A stretch of DNA of 56,495 nt from Hyphomicrobiales bacterium (GTDB lineage: Bacteria; Pseudomonadota; Alphaproteobacteria; Rhizobiales; Rhizobiaceae): contig NVRK02000010.1 in NCBI GenBank assembly GCA_002400845.2, positions 1 to 56,495 of the forward strand, in the 5' to 3' direction. The notes under the pieces are model-generated. The model made no database searches. It saw only the letters and a list, made by a program, of their open reading frames with translations, and was not told the DNA's origin. Below are positions 47,608 through 56,049 of this stretch, one piece after another. How positions within the stretch are numbered: the first letter of the stretch is position 1; every line of letters starts with the position of its first letter. The translations under genes were made by a program, and so were the position numbers.

Positions 47608-47635
47608 AAAAAAGGCCCGGAATCACTTCCGGGCC
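47608..47635 (-). terminator. Attenuator-type hairpin between aapJ and aapQ
   Basis: GGCCCGGAA (47614-47622) and TTCCGGGCC (47627-47635) are exact complements around TCAC. On the minus strand six Ts follow. It lies 12 bases after the aapJ stop and about 30 bases before the aapQ ATG. Such a structure lets the binding protein be made in excess over the membrane subunits by partial termination or mRNA protection. Confidence 0.9.
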
Positions 47636-47647
47636 CGATATTAAATT

Positions 47648-48679
47648 TTAACGAATTGGCGGAGAATAAAGTAGACCACCACGTGTCCAAAGGTCGTTTA
47701 CGCTGCCTTTGCGCGCAATGCCTAATGGAGCAACTGTGCGCTCATAAATTTCACCGTAGTTACCAACTTGTTTGATGATGTTGTAAGCCCAATCAGCCTC
47801 TAGACCCAAATGCGCGCCCATAGCATCTTCTGTGCCGAGGAAACGTTTGATGCCAGGAACGGTTGTGCTTGCTTTCATCTCATCAACATTTGCTGAATTA
47901 AGACCTAGCTCTTCACCATTGATTAGCGCGTGAATTGACCAGAGAACAATTTTATTCCACTGATCGTCACCTTGACGTACTACAGGGCCTAGTGGCTCTT
48001 TAGAGATTGTCTCAGGTAAAATTGTTGCGCTTGTAGGGTCTTTCAACTCTGAACGAAGAGCAGCAAGTTGTGATTTATCTGAAGTTAGAGCGTCACATGC
48101 GCCACCTTCAAAGCCTTCACGTGTTTGCGTAGATGTTTCATAACCAACTGGTGAGAATGTAATTCCGTTTGAACGGAAGTAATCAGCCATGTTTAGCTCT
48201 GTAGTTGTACCAGCTTGTACGCAGATTTTTGCGCCATCTAGTTCTAGTGCAGATTTAACACCTAGCGCGTTTTTCACCATAAAGCCTTGGCCATCGATGT
48301 AGTTGTAATAAGTAAAATCAACACCAAGCGATGCATCGCGCGTAAGTGTGTGTGTTGAGTTGCGTGAAAGTAGATCAACTTCGCTTGAAGTAAGCGCAGC
48401 CCATCTTTCTACGGCAGTAAGTGTACGGTATTCAACTTTTGTTGAGTCTCCAAGTACAGCTGCTGCAACTGCGCGACAAACGTCTGCATCGATGCCTTGC
48501 ATTTTACCAGCATCATCTGGTGCTGAGAAACCTGGCAGGCCGCCAGATACGCCGCATACAACCATGCCGCGTGCTTTAACCAGATCAAGTGTAGATTTTG
48601 AATGTGATGCTGCGTTAACTGCTGCAGCGCTTGCGCTGACCAATAGGCCTGCTGTTATTATTTTTACTAATGTTTTCAT
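47648..48679 (-). CDS. aapJ: General L-amino acid ABC transporter binding protein AapJ
   Basis: Periplasmic receptor for broad-range L-amino acids. A signal peptide (MKTLVKIITAGLLVSASAAAVNA) is followed by a type II periplasmic-binding fold with ARGMVVCGVSGGLPGFSAPD, GIDADVCRAVAAAV and ERWAALTSSEVDLLSRNSTHTLTRD, typical of AapJ/BztA. 343 residues. First gene of aapJQMP. Confidence 0.96.
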   Translation of the reverse strand: MKTLVKIITAGLLVSASAAAVNAASHSKSTLDLVKARGMVVCGVSGGLPGFSAPDDAGKMQGIDADVCRAVAAAVLGDSTKVEYRTLTAVERWAALTSSEVDLLSRNSTHTLTRDASLGVDFTYYNYIDGQGFMVKNALGVKSALELDGAKICVQAGTTTELNMADYFRSNGITFSPVGYETSTQTREGFEGGACDALTSDKSQLAALRSELKDPTSATILPETISKEPLGPVVRQGDDQWNKIVLWSIHALINGEELGLNSANVDEMKASTTVPGIKRFLGTEDAMGAHLGLEADWAYNIIKQVGNYGEIYERTVAPLGIARKGSVNDLWTRGGLLYSPPIR

Positions 48680-49149
48680 AAATACGCTCCCTTGTAATTT
48701 AAAACATTACTATTTTGCATAGGAGAATGATCGCAATTCAACTTTCGTTGAACGCAATCTGCCCCATATAAAGAGAAAGCTTTCGCTTTATCTGACGTCA
48801 CTAGAAATGAAATTTCACAACTTGTAAAGCGGCGATTTTTCTAAACGGACATTGAAATAGTAATAAAGTTTGCGTTTTATAAGAAAAATACAGTGAATTG
48901 TATCAATTTTGAGATAATTTTAGTGATTTTGGTGCGTATTGGGAATAATTCGTCTCGTAATCGCAATATTTCGTTTATTTGACGTAGGGGAAATTATATA
49001 GAATTTTATGGATAATAATTAATAAGGAGTGAATTAAGAGGTTTTTATCATGGCTGTGAACAGTGTGTTGAAAGTTTAAAAGTTGAAATTACTAAGTATC
49101 ACGTTAGATCATGGGCAATATTAATGAATAGATTTTAAGGAGTTTTCAA
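48680..49149. promoter_or_regulatory. 470-base gap between aapJ and pirin, with two small palindromes
   Basis: Holds the divergent promoters of aapJ (minus) and the pirin gene (plus). TTCAAC-TTTC-GTTGAA lies at 48737-48752. A second inverted repeat, AAAGC-TTTC-GCTTT, follows near 48777-48790. Both are perfect and share a TTTC loop. They could be operators or RNA hairpins in the aapJ leader. AAGGAG at 49137-49142 is the pirin binding site. No gene or known riboswitch was recognised here. Confidence 0.35.
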
Positions 49150-50061
49150 ATGTCCATAAGACCTGTAACTCAAATTAGTACTGCAAAGCCAACGCTTGAA
49201 GGTGCGGGTGTTAAGTTGCATCGCGCATTTGGTTTTCATGATCCATCGCTAGTAGATCCGTTTTTACTGTTTGATGATTTTAGAAATGATAGGCCAGAAG
49301 ATTTTGAAAAGGGTTTTCCGTGGCATCCTCATAGGGGCATAGAAACGATAACATACGTCTTATCAGGTTCTGTTTCGCATGGGGATTCACTGGGAAATGA
49401 AGGCTTGCTTCAAGCAGGTGATATTCAATGGATGACCGCTGGTAGTGGGATCATGCATCAAGAAATGCCACACGCAAATGTCATGGGTCAAATGCATGGT
49501 TTTCAGCTTTGGGCAAATTTACCGTCGTCTGAAAAAATGAGCGGTCCGCGTTATCAAGATGTAAAGTCTACAGAAGTTCCCATTATTCAAGAAGACGATG
49601 GCACAATTGTAAAAGTTTTATGCGGTTCGTTTTGGGGTAAAACAGGACCCGTTGATGGCATTGCTGCTGACCCAAGATATCTGGATATTTATGTGCCGCC
49701 TGGAAAACATAAAATTTTGCCAATTGATACATACGCAAAAGCTTTTGCATATATTTTTGAAGGTTCTGGTAGTTTTAAAGATGCATCAAAACCATTTGGC
49801 GTGTTGTTGGAAAAAGAAATTGGCGATGAAGAAATTTTAATTCGTGACCAGTCAGGCAATCGTTCGATGGTGCTTTTTGGTAATGGCGATGAAATCACAG
49901 TTCAAGCTGGCGAAAAGGGCATTCGATTTTTACTTGTTTCAGGCAAGCCAATTGAAGAACCAGTTGCTTGGCATGGGCCAATCGTAATGAATACAAAAGA
50001 AGAATTGCGCCAAGCAATGCGTGAATTAAATGCAGGAACCTTTATTAAACGCGATCATTAA
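49150..50061 (+). CDS. Pirin family protein
   Basis: 303 residues, two cupin domains. The metal site in the N-terminal cupin has the family motif HPHRGIETITYVLSG, and GIMHQEMP supplies further ligands. Bacterial pirins include quercetin dioxygenase-like and regulatory members; the substrate cannot be told from sequence. A strong AAGGAG stands 7 bases before the ATG. Confidence 0.92.
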   Translation: MSIRPVTQISTAKPTLEGAGVKLHRAFGFHDPSLVDPFLLFDDFRNDRPEDFEKGFPWHPHRGIETITYVLSGSVSHGDSLGNEGLLQAGDIQWMTAGSGIMHQEMPHANVMGQMHGFQLWANLPSSEKMSGPRYQDVKSTEVPIIQEDDGTIVKVLCGSFWGKTGPVDGIAADPRYLDIYVPPGKHKILPIDTYAKAFAYIFEGSGSFKDASKPFGVLLEKEIGDEEILIRDQSGNRSMVLFGNGDEITVQAGEKGIRFLLVSGKPIEEPVAWHGPIVMNTKEELRQAMRELNAGTFIKRDH

Positions 50062-50116
50062 ATTTTAAATAAGTGGCGCTGACTTTATTGGCTTCACCTA
50101 TTTAATTTATGGATGC

Positions 50117-50332
50117 TTAATAAGAACCCAATTTGCGCTCAGGGTCATATGCTTGGCTGGAAGTTTTAATAACGGCTTGGCCGCATTTTAGCGATTTTGA
50201 TTGTGGGTCATTAATATAGACAGGGCTGCCGTGAAGCGTCCAACCTTCGTTTAGTGCTTTTGTAATTTTATGACAAAATGTTGAATCATCTGGTCCAGTT
50301 AAAAATCTATAAAGTGTGGTTGGTGTCGTCAT
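50117..50332 (-). CDS. DUF1737 small protein
   Basis: 71 residues matching DUF1737: LYRFLTGPDDSTFCHKITKALNEGWTLHGSPVYIND and an ending with AVIK. It is a small soluble protein of unknown function. It lies 25 bases after the CitE-like gene on the same strand, probably co-transcribed; this pairing recurs in rhizobia. Confidence 0.88.
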   Translation of the reverse strand: MTTPTTLYRFLTGPDDSTFCHKITKALNEGWTLHGSPVYINDPQSKSLKCGQAVIKTSSQAYDPERKLGSY

Positions 50333-50357
50333 GTTTGAAGCTTTATGTTTGTTAATA

Positions 50358-51215
50358 TTAGCTGGATAATTTGGATGTAATTTTTAGCAATTGTTCAGCT
50401 TGCGCTAAGTGTAATCGCTCTATCATTTCACCGTCAATTTGAATAGCGCCTTTGTCTTTATTCTCATCTAGTGAAAATGCAGCGACAATGGCCTTGGCTT
50501 TTGAAATTTCTTGGTCGCTTGGGCCAAAAGCGGTGTTGGCTGTATCAATTTGTTTAGGGTGAATGAGCGTTCTGCCATCAAAGCCCATTTGTGTGGCTTC
50601 AAAGCAATCCGCTTTAAAACCGTCCAAATCGTTAAAATTATTATAAACGCCATCTAAGACGGTTAAATTAAAGCCACGTGCCGCCGCAATGATATTCATC
50701 ATCCAAGGCATTTGAATTTGACGATTATTTGCAGAGCCAGTTTCTTTAGCAAGATCATTTGGACCAACAACCAAACATTTTAATCTATCGGTAGATTTAC
50801 AAATGTCGTTTAAATTCATTAGGGCTAATGGGGTTTCAATCATTGCCCATAAATTGATATTGGTTTTTTGAACCACTTCATAAAGTGTGTTTGGTGATGA
50901 GACTTTAGGCAATAGAATTGCATCTGGATTGCAAGCATTTGCAATTTTTAAATCCGCTTCAAATCCACTGCTGTTAAATTTTGAAGTTCGTATGACCGTT
51001 TGTATATTTTTAAAGTCGTGATTTGAAAATAAATCAATTAAGTTTTGATGCGCTTCATCTCTATGTTTGTCTAAAATAGAATCTTCAAGGTCAAAAATAT
51101 AACAGTCCGCATTTAACTTCTTAGATTTTTCAAGCGCACGTTTATTGGATGCTGGCATAAACAGTGCAGAGCGATGCCAAGTATATTTACTTATATTTTC
51201 AGGGAAGAAGACCAT
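50358..51215 (-). CDS. HpcH/HpaI (CitE-like) lyase
   Basis: 285 residues. The barrel shows RSALFMPASNKRALEKSKKLNADCYIFDLEDSI, IETPLALMNLNDI, VVGPNDLAKETG and GFDGRTLIHPKQIDTAN, the Mg-binding signatures of CitE-like CoA-ester lyases (malyl-, citramalyl- or HMG-CoA type). The exact substrate is not clear. Its start faces leuD across a 181-base gap. Confidence 0.9.
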   Translation of the reverse strand: MVFFPENISKYTWHRSALFMPASNKRALEKSKKLNADCYIFDLEDSILDKHRDEAHQNLIDLFSNHDFKNIQTVIRTSKFNSSGFEADLKIANACNPDAILLPKVSSPNTLYEVVQKTNINLWAMIETPLALMNLNDICKSTDRLKCLVVGPNDLAKETGSANNRQIQMPWMMNIIAAARGFNLTVLDGVYNNFNDLDGFKADCFEATQMGFDGRTLIHPKQIDTANTAFGPSDQEISKAKAIVAAFSLDENKDKGAIQIDGEMIERLHLAQAEQLLKITSKLSS

Positions 51216-51235
51216 GCTTCTTTTTGTATGAAATT

Positions 51236-51305
51236 AGCCTTTGTGACAAGCGTCAATTAATTTTTAATCCAAAATTAAAAGGCTCTATACAGGCTCGACC
51301 TTTTT
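51236..51305 (+). promoter_or_regulatory. Overlapping alternative hairpins in the leuD leader
   Basis: AGCCTTT (51236-51242) can pair with AAAGGCT (51278-51284). The overlapping AAAAGG (51277-51282) can pair with CCTTTT (51299-51304), giving a terminator-like shape with a T-run. The two are mutually exclusive, as in attenuators. Tiny frames precede them (MLLFV with a GGAAG site, then MKLAFVTSVN), but there is no leucine run. Weak evidence only. Confidence 0.25.
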
Positions 51306-51396
51306 GAATCCTTAGTGTAAATGAAACTAACTCCAAAAATTGTCATTATATATAGGTAACAGCCAATCTATTTTGACTAAATTTCATAGGTTGAAC

Positions 51397-52002
51397 ATGC
51401 AAAAATTTACAAAGCTTACTAGTGTGGCGGCTCCGCTTCCTATTATTAATATCGATACAGATATGATTATTCCAAAGGACTATTTGAAAACAATTAAACG
51501 CACAGGTCTTGGTAAAGGCCTCTTTGCTGAAATGCGTTTTAATGACGATGGTTCAAAAAATGAAGATTTTGTATTGAATAAATCAGCTTATAAAGATGCA
51601 GAAATTCTAGTTGCCGGTGATAATTTTGGCTGCGGTTCATCTCGTGAACACGCACCTTGGGCATTGTTAGATTTTGGTATCAAATGCGTTATTTCAACAA
51701 GCTTTGCAGATATCTTTTATAATAACTGTTTTAAAAATGGTATTTTGCCAATCACTGTTAGTGAAGATGAATTAGATGCTTTAATGGACGATGCAAAGCG
51801 CGGTGCTAATGCGACTGTTTCTGTTGATCTTGAAGCACAGACTATTAAAGGCCCAGATGGTGGAACAATTAATTTTGATATTGATCAAAATCGTAAAAAC
51901 CGTTTGTTAAATGGTATTGATGACATTGGGGAAACCTTAGCTAAAAAATCTGAAATTGATGCTTTTGAAGTTAAGCTTAGCGAAAGCCGTCCTTGGATAT
52001 AA
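51397..52002 (+). CDS. leuD: 3-isopropylmalate dehydratase small subunit LeuD
   Basis: Small subunit of isopropylmalate isomerase in leucine synthesis. [16 protein letters not shown] and the swivel motif [17 protein letters not shown] are diagnostic. I use the ATG at 51397, giving 201 residues, the family norm. A frame from 51340 would add 19 residues without support. leuC is not in this window. leuB follows after 70 bases. Confidence 0.95.
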   Translation: MQKFTKLTSVAAPLPIINIDTDMIIPKDYLKTIKRTGLGKGLFAEMRFNDDGSKNEDFVLNKSAYKDAEILVAGDNFGCGSSREHAPWALLDFGIKCVISTSFADIFYNNCFKNGILPITVSEDELDALMDDAKRGANATVSVDLEAQTIKGPDGGTINFDIDQNRKNRLLNGIDDIGETLAKKSEIDAFEVKLSESRPWI

Positions 52003-52072
52003 ATGGGGATCTAGCATTTAGCTTATTAAGCAGCTGTCATTATGAAAATAAAATTATATAGAATTAGGAATT

Positions 52073-53191
52073 ATGCGCATGTCTACACGTAAATTATTAT
52101 TATTGCCGGGTGATGGTATTGGTCCAGAATCAATGGGCGAAGTTCGTAAAATTATTGCGTGGATGAATGAAGTAAAAAACACTGGCTTTGAATTAGACGA
52201 AGGCCTTGTTGGCGGTGCAGCTTATGATGCACATGGCGCAGCAATTTCTGACGCTGATATGGAAAAAGCCATGGCAGCAGACGCTGTATTGTTTGGTGCT
52301 GTAGGTGGACCAAAATGGGATGATGTACCTTATGATGTTCGTCCTGAAGCTGGTCTTCTTCGTCTTCGTAAAGACATGAAATTATTTGCAAACTTACGCC
52401 CTGCAATTTGTTATTCTGCGCTTGCGGCATCCTCTTCGCTAAAGCCTGAATTGGTTGAAAACTTAGACATTTTGATCGTGCGTGAATTAACGGGCGGCGT
52501 ATATTTTGGTGAGCCAAAAACAATTACTGATTTGGGTAATGGTCAAAAACGCGCAATCGATACACAAGTTTATGACACATATGAAATTGAGCGTATTTGC
52601 GGCGTTGCTTTTGAATTGGCGCGCACAAGAGGCAACAGAGTTTGCTCTATGGAAAAACGAAACGTTATGAAATCTGGCGTTTTATGGAATGAAGTTGTAA
52701 CGCAAACACATAAAGCTAAATATGATGATGTTGAATTATCTCATATGCTGGCAGATGCTGGCGGCATGCAATTGGTTCGTGCACCTAAACAGTTTGACGT
52801 TATTGTAACGGACAATCTATTTGGCGATATGCTTTCTGATATTGCTGCAATGTTAACTGGTTCAATTGGCATGTTGCCATCTGCTTCACTAGGCGCGCCA
52901 GACGCAAAAACTGGCGCTCGTAAAGCAATGTATGAACCAGTTCATGGGTCAGCGCCCGATATTGCAGGGCAAGGCATTGCAAATCCAATCGCTATGATTG
53001 CATCCTTTGCTATGTGTCTTCGTTATTCTTTCAATATGATTGAAGATGCTGATTTGGTTGAAAAAGCAATATCTAACGTTCTTGACGCTGGTTTTCGTAC
53101 CGGCGATATTATGGCTGATGGTTGTACGCAAGTTGGCACAACACAAATGGGCGATGCTGTGCTTGCAGAATTTCAAAAACTATCGGCATAA
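52073..53191 (+). CDS. leuB: 3-isopropylmalate dehydrogenase LeuB
   Basis: NAD-dependent oxidative decarboxylation of 3-isopropylmalate in leucine synthesis. [33 protein letters not shown], the Tyr of DTYEIER, and [29 protein letters not shown] are all in place. The NAD motif is [18 protein letters not shown]. 372 residues (370 if the second Met is the start). It is followed by a terminator. Confidence 0.97.
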   Translation: MRMSTRKLLLLPGDGIGPESMGEVRKIIAWMNEVKNTGFELDEGLVGGAAYDAHGAAISDADMEKAMAADAVLFGAVGGPKWDDVPYDVRPEAGLLRLRKDMKLFANLRPAICYSALAASSSLKPELVENLDILIVRELTGGVYFGEPKTITDLGNGQKRAIDTQVYDTYEIERICGVAFELARTRGNRVCSMEKRNVMKSGVLWNEVVTQTHKAKYDDVELSHMLADAGGMQLVRAPKQFDVIVTDNLFGDMLSDIAAMLTGSIGMLPSASLGAPDAKTGARKAMYEPVHGSAPDIAGQGIANPIAMIASFAMCLRYSFNMIEDADLVEKAISNVLDAGFRTGDIMADGCTQVGTTQMGDAVLAEFQKLSA

Positions 53192-53242
53192 ATTAAATGT
53201 AAAGTAGATTTAATTTTAGACTTTATTTTTAAACTTCAATTT

Positions 53243-53274
53243 AGGCGGAGCCTTCTGCATCGCCTATTTTTTTG
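53243..53274 (+). terminator. Intrinsic terminator after leuB
   Basis: TAGGCG (53243-53248) pairs with CGCCTA (53262-53267), followed by seven Ts. It lies 51 bases after the leuB stop and isolates asd from the leu genes. Confidence 0.82.
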
Positions 53275-53363
53275 TCGTAAATTTGGTGGCGTAATTACAT
53301 TATGTCTAAAGGCAGATTGACTCTTTTCAAAATCTCCTTAATAGATGGCGCGAAGGAAATGAA

Positions 53364-53504
53364 ATGTCTTATGAATCATATTCAGAGTTAGATTTTGTTG
53401 GTGCTGTAAAAAGCATGAACACAATTGCTCACATTTCATTGATACAAACTTCAATCAATACATCAAAAACAACAAAGACGATTACGAAGACCAAAAAGGT
53501 CTGA
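53364..53504 (+). CDS. Thr/Lys/Ile-rich leader peptide upstream of asd (46 codons)
   Basis: ATG at 53364 with AAGGA six bases upstream, TGA at 53502-53504. The last 18 residues are TSINTSKTTKTITKTKKV: seven Thr, five Lys and two Ile. In all 46 there are eight Thr, six Lys and five Ile. Asd makes the common precursor of Lys, Thr, Met and Ile, so the codons match the end products, as in the thrL leader of E. coli. Hairpins follow directly. No recognisable protein family. A role as an attenuator peptide is inference. The first half (MSYESYSELDFVGAVKSMN) has no amino-acid bias. Confidence 0.75.
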   Translation: MSYESYSELDFVGAVKSMNTIAHISLIQTSINTSKTTKTITKTKKV

Positions 53505-53619
53505 CCGTTGCTGCTTGTTCCTGATGCTCTCCTGGAATATGCGGAGAGCGGAAAGACCAAAGACTTGTCTTTGGTTTTCGGGAGAGTTTGATAGATGTGC
53601 AAAACTTCCATGGTTTTGC
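53488..53619 (+). promoter_or_regulatory. Hairpin array after the asd leader peptide (probable attenuator)
   Basis: P1: AGACC (53488-53492) with GGTCT (53498-53502), overlapping the leader stop. P2: GCTCTCC (53526-53532) with GGAGAGC (53543-53549). P3: an 11-base-pair stem of 53553-53563 with 53568-53578, ending GGTTTT, terminator-like. P4: GCAAAAC (53599-53605) with GTTTTGC (53613-53619). GGTCT can instead pair with AGACC at 53554-53558, breaking P3, and CTCTCC with GGAGAG at 53581-53586. So ribosome position could choose between structures. The 5-base antiterminator pairing is short. Confidence 0.6.
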
Positions 53620-53652
53620 CTTTAAGGGACAAATTAGTCCAGGAGTTAAAAA

Positions 53653-54678
53653 ATGGGTTTTAAAGTAGCAATCGTTGGTGCCACTGGTAATGTGGGTACT
53701 GAAATGTTGAGCATCTTGGCTGAACGTGATTTTCCTGCAGAAACAATTGTGCCATTGGCATCGCGCAAAAGCCAAGGTCGTGAAGTTTCTTATGGTGATA
53801 GAACGCTTAAAGTTAAAGCATTAGACAATTATGATTTTGCGGATACCGATATCGTGCTTATGTCGGCTGGCGGCGACATGTCGAAAGAATGGGCACCAAA
53901 AATTGCGAAGCAAGGTTGTGTCGTTATAGATAATTCGTCTGCTTTTAGATATGATATAGACGTTCCGCTTATTGTTCCTGAAGTGAACCCTGATGCTATT
54001 GTAGGTTTTACAAAAAGAAATATTATTGCCAATCCAAATTGTTCAACTGCTCAATTGGTCGTGGCTCTAAAGCCTTTGCATGACTTTGCAAAAATTAAAC
54101 GCATTGTTGTTTCTACTTACCAGTCAGTATCTGGCGGTGGTAAAGATGCAATGGACGAATTGTTTAATCAAACACGTGCGGTGCTAGTAAATGATCGTAT
54201 TGATTCACATTTTTTTACCAAGCGTATTGCCTATAATGTTATTCCGCATATCGATGATTTTATGGAAGACGGCTACACAAAAGAAGAATGGAAAGTGTTG
54301 GCTGAAACGAAAAAGATGCTTGATAAGAACATTAAGGTGACATGCACTGCGGTTCGTGTTCCTGTTTACGTTGGGCATGCCGAATCTGTAAACATTGAAT
54401 TTGAAAATGAAATTACAGCAGATGAAGCGCGTGATATTTTGCGTGAAGCACCTGGTTGTTTGGTTGTTGATAAACACGAAGACGGTGGTTACATGACACC
54501 TTATGAATGTGCTGGCGAAGATGCGACTTATATTTCTCGTATTCGTGAAGATGCAACTGTTGAAAATGGTCTGAACATTTGGATTGTTTCTGACAATCTA
54601 CGCAAAGGCGCGGCGCTGAATACAGTTCAAATTGCTGAATTGTTGATTGAGCGCAAATTAATTTCACCAAAAGCATAA
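53653..54678 (+). CDS. asd: Aspartate-semialdehyde dehydrogenase
   Basis: Reduces aspartyl phosphate to aspartate semialdehyde, the branch point to Lys, Thr, Met, Ile and peptidoglycan diaminopimelate. The NADP motif is VAIVGATGNVGTEML, the catalytic Cys is C130 in NPNCSTAQLV, and YQSVSGGGKDAMDEL follows. 341 residues. AGGAG stands 8 bases before the ATG, behind an unusually long 460-base leader region. Single gene between two terminators. Confidence 0.97.
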   Translation: MGFKVAIVGATGNVGTEMLSILAERDFPAETIVPLASRKSQGREVSYGDRTLKVKALDNYDFADTDIVLMSAGGDMSKEWAPKIAKQGCVVIDNSSAFRYDIDVPLIVPEVNPDAIVGFTKRNIIANPNCSTAQLVVALKPLHDFAKIKRIVVSTYQSVSGGGKDAMDELFNQTRAVLVNDRIDSHFFTKRIAYNVIPHIDDFMEDGYTKEEWKVLAETKKMLDKNIKVTCTAVRVPVYVGHAESVNIEFENEITADEARDILREAPGCLVVDKHEDGGYMTPYECAGEDATYISRIREDATVENGLNIWIVSDNLRKGAALNTVQIAELLIERKLISPKA

Positions 54679-54698
54679 TCTTATCAGATAAAATTATT

Positions 54699-54734
54699 AA
54701 GGGCTGTCCACTTAAATGCGGGCAGCCCTTTTTT
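54699..54734 (+). terminator. Intrinsic terminator after asd
   Basis: AAGGGCTG (54699-54706) pairs with CAGCCCTT (54723-54730), ending in a run of six Ts. It begins 20 bases after the asd stop. Confidence 0.88.
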
Positions 54735-54743
54735 GTAAGGATA

Positions 54744-55178
54744 TTACGCGGGGCGTACCGTTAATTGTGGCTTTCCATTTGATGTTCGTTGCGGGCTATT
54801 GCCGCTATCATAAATGGTGGCGCTTACGCGTTTTCTAAAAGCAGAAAAACTTTCAAAGGTTACAACATCAACGGCTTCTTCAAAATTGAGGGTTATGCGA
54901 TTGTACCCAGAACTTTTATTATTGATGTGCTTCAACCCATAAACTGTTGCTGTAAATGCTTGACCAAGATACTCGCCAACGACTTTTTGGCCTACAAAAA
55001 AACTTGGTGGTTTGTTGCCAGCAGCAGCAAATAGCGTATTCCAATCTTTCATGCCAAATTCACGCGCGATTAATTCGAGCGACCCAGAATGGTTGATGGT
55101 TTGGCCTTGCTTGTTTAATTCAGTCCGAAGCCGTTTGGCTCTGGTTTTTAACTCTAAAATAGATGGAATGTTCATCAC
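54744..55178 (-). CDS. Glyoxalase-superfamily (Glyoxalase_8-like) protein
   Basis: 144 residues. The N-terminal helical unit LKTRAKRLRTELNKQGQTINHSGSLELIAREFGMKDWNTLFAAAG matches a family found after glyoxalase-like domains. The C-terminal small beta domain (VGQKVVGEYLGQAFTATVYGLKHI, VDVVTFESFSAFRKRVSATI) carries no obvious catalytic residues. It is probably a binding or regulatory protein. Biochemical role unknown. Begins at the first or second Met. Confidence 0.75.
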   Translation of the reverse strand: MMNIPSILELKTRAKRLRTELNKQGQTINHSGSLELIAREFGMKDWNTLFAAAGNKPPSFFVGQKVVGEYLGQAFTATVYGLKHINNKSSGYNRITLNFEEAVDVVTFESFSAFRKRVSATIYDSGNSPQRTSNGKPQLTVRPA

Positions 55179-55309
55179 AAACTTCTTTCGGTTTGGATGC
55201 GGAAACTAAATGGTGCTCGCATTACCATCACCGCAACACAAATAGAAATTGTTGTGAATGATATTTTTAGTACAGGCTTCACCACAGAAAATTAAAATTT
55301 AACATTCAA

Positions 55310-55362
55310 GCGAGCGGCAGGGGCCTTATCCCTTGAGCTCGCATATAGGGTTGCCCCTACCG
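55310..55362. repeat. Nested and interleaved inverted repeats
   Basis: CGGCAGGGGC (55315-55324) and GCCCCTACCG (55353-55362) pair with one mismatch, and inside them CCCT pairs with AGGG. Overlapping them, GCGAGC (55310-55315) can pair with GCTCGC (55337-55342), which would make a pseudoknot or an alternative fold. The stretch is GC-rich against its surroundings. It lies in the gap between two minus-strand genes, with no T-run, so a simple terminator is doubtful. Confidence 0.6.
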
Positions 55363-55389
55363 TTTGTCAAATGCGCTGTTGATTATAGA

Positions 55390-55992
55390 TTAATGACCAG
55401 AATGCGCGTCGCCGCCTTTTGCAATAATATAATGATGTTCGCGGTGATGGTCTTGGCTTGCCATTAACCCATAAAAGCCTAGAGCCTTAATGCGCAGAGC
55501 CACTTTTGGGTCTTCGCTGGTAACGGTTAAAATAACGTCGTTAGCATTTACAGTAAAATCCACTACCCAAGATTTGTCAGAGCGCAGTTCATTGCCGTGT
55601 GCAGGTATCATGCGCTTAGCGGTTGCTAATGTTTCAGCATCACCCGTGACTTTGGTGCTAACGCCATTTTCTAAAGTTGTTTGGGTTGCGGTGGCATTGC
55701 GTATCAATATGTCCATATCAATTAAGTGGTCGCGCAAATTGGTAAGGTTCACTTTACTCCAATCGGTGTTATCATCGGCGCTAAGTACTTTAACAACTTC
55801 AGATATTGCCGCAAATGCGCCTTGGCCTGGTTCGGTAAGGGGGGACGACGAAGTTGAAGCATTGATTTTCGAAGCTATATTTGAAGACATGCTGGAATGT
55901 ATGTTGTGATCTTTGTGGGTTTGGGCAGTTACAAAGATGGGAATAGCCATGCTGGAAAATGCGATAAGGCCAAAAATTGTAGGGCGGTTCAT
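55390..55992 (-). CDS. Exported His-rich protein of unknown function
   Basis: 200 residues. A signal peptide (about 1-24, cleavage near VTA|QT) is followed by His-rich TQTHKDHNIHSS, a Ser-rich spacer, a soluble domain (about 55-190) with GAFAAISEVVKVLSADDNTDWSKVNLTNLRDHLIDMD, and a His-rich end (DHHREHHYIIAKGGDAHSGH). The clustered His residues suggest metal (copper or zinc) binding in the periplasm. That is inference. I recognise similar hypothetical proteins in alphaproteobacteria but no named family. Confidence 0.8.
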   Translation of the reverse strand: MNRPTIFGLIAFSSMAIPIFVTAQTHKDHNIHSSMSSNIASKINASTSSSPLTEPGQGAFAAISEVVKVLSADDNTDWSKVNLTNLRDHLIDMDILIRNATATQTTLENGVSTKVTGDAETLATAKRMIPAHGNELRSDKSWVVDFTVNANDVILTVTSEDPKVALRIKALGFYGLMASQDHHREHHYIIAKGGDAHSGH

Positions 55993-56049
55993 TTGAAGAT
56001 ACTCCTTTTATGTTTCAAACATACCTAGAATATAATTAGAGAATACTGC

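Noticed and set aside
49050-49079. Nine-codon frame MAVNSVLKV before the pirin gene
   Set aside because: It has an AAGAGG nearby but no amino-acid bias and no hairpin after it, so a leader role is not supported.
55310-55362. tmRNA or known riboswitch
   Set aside because: No tRNA-like ends, tag frame or aptamer consensus that I recognise; left as an unassigned structured repeat.
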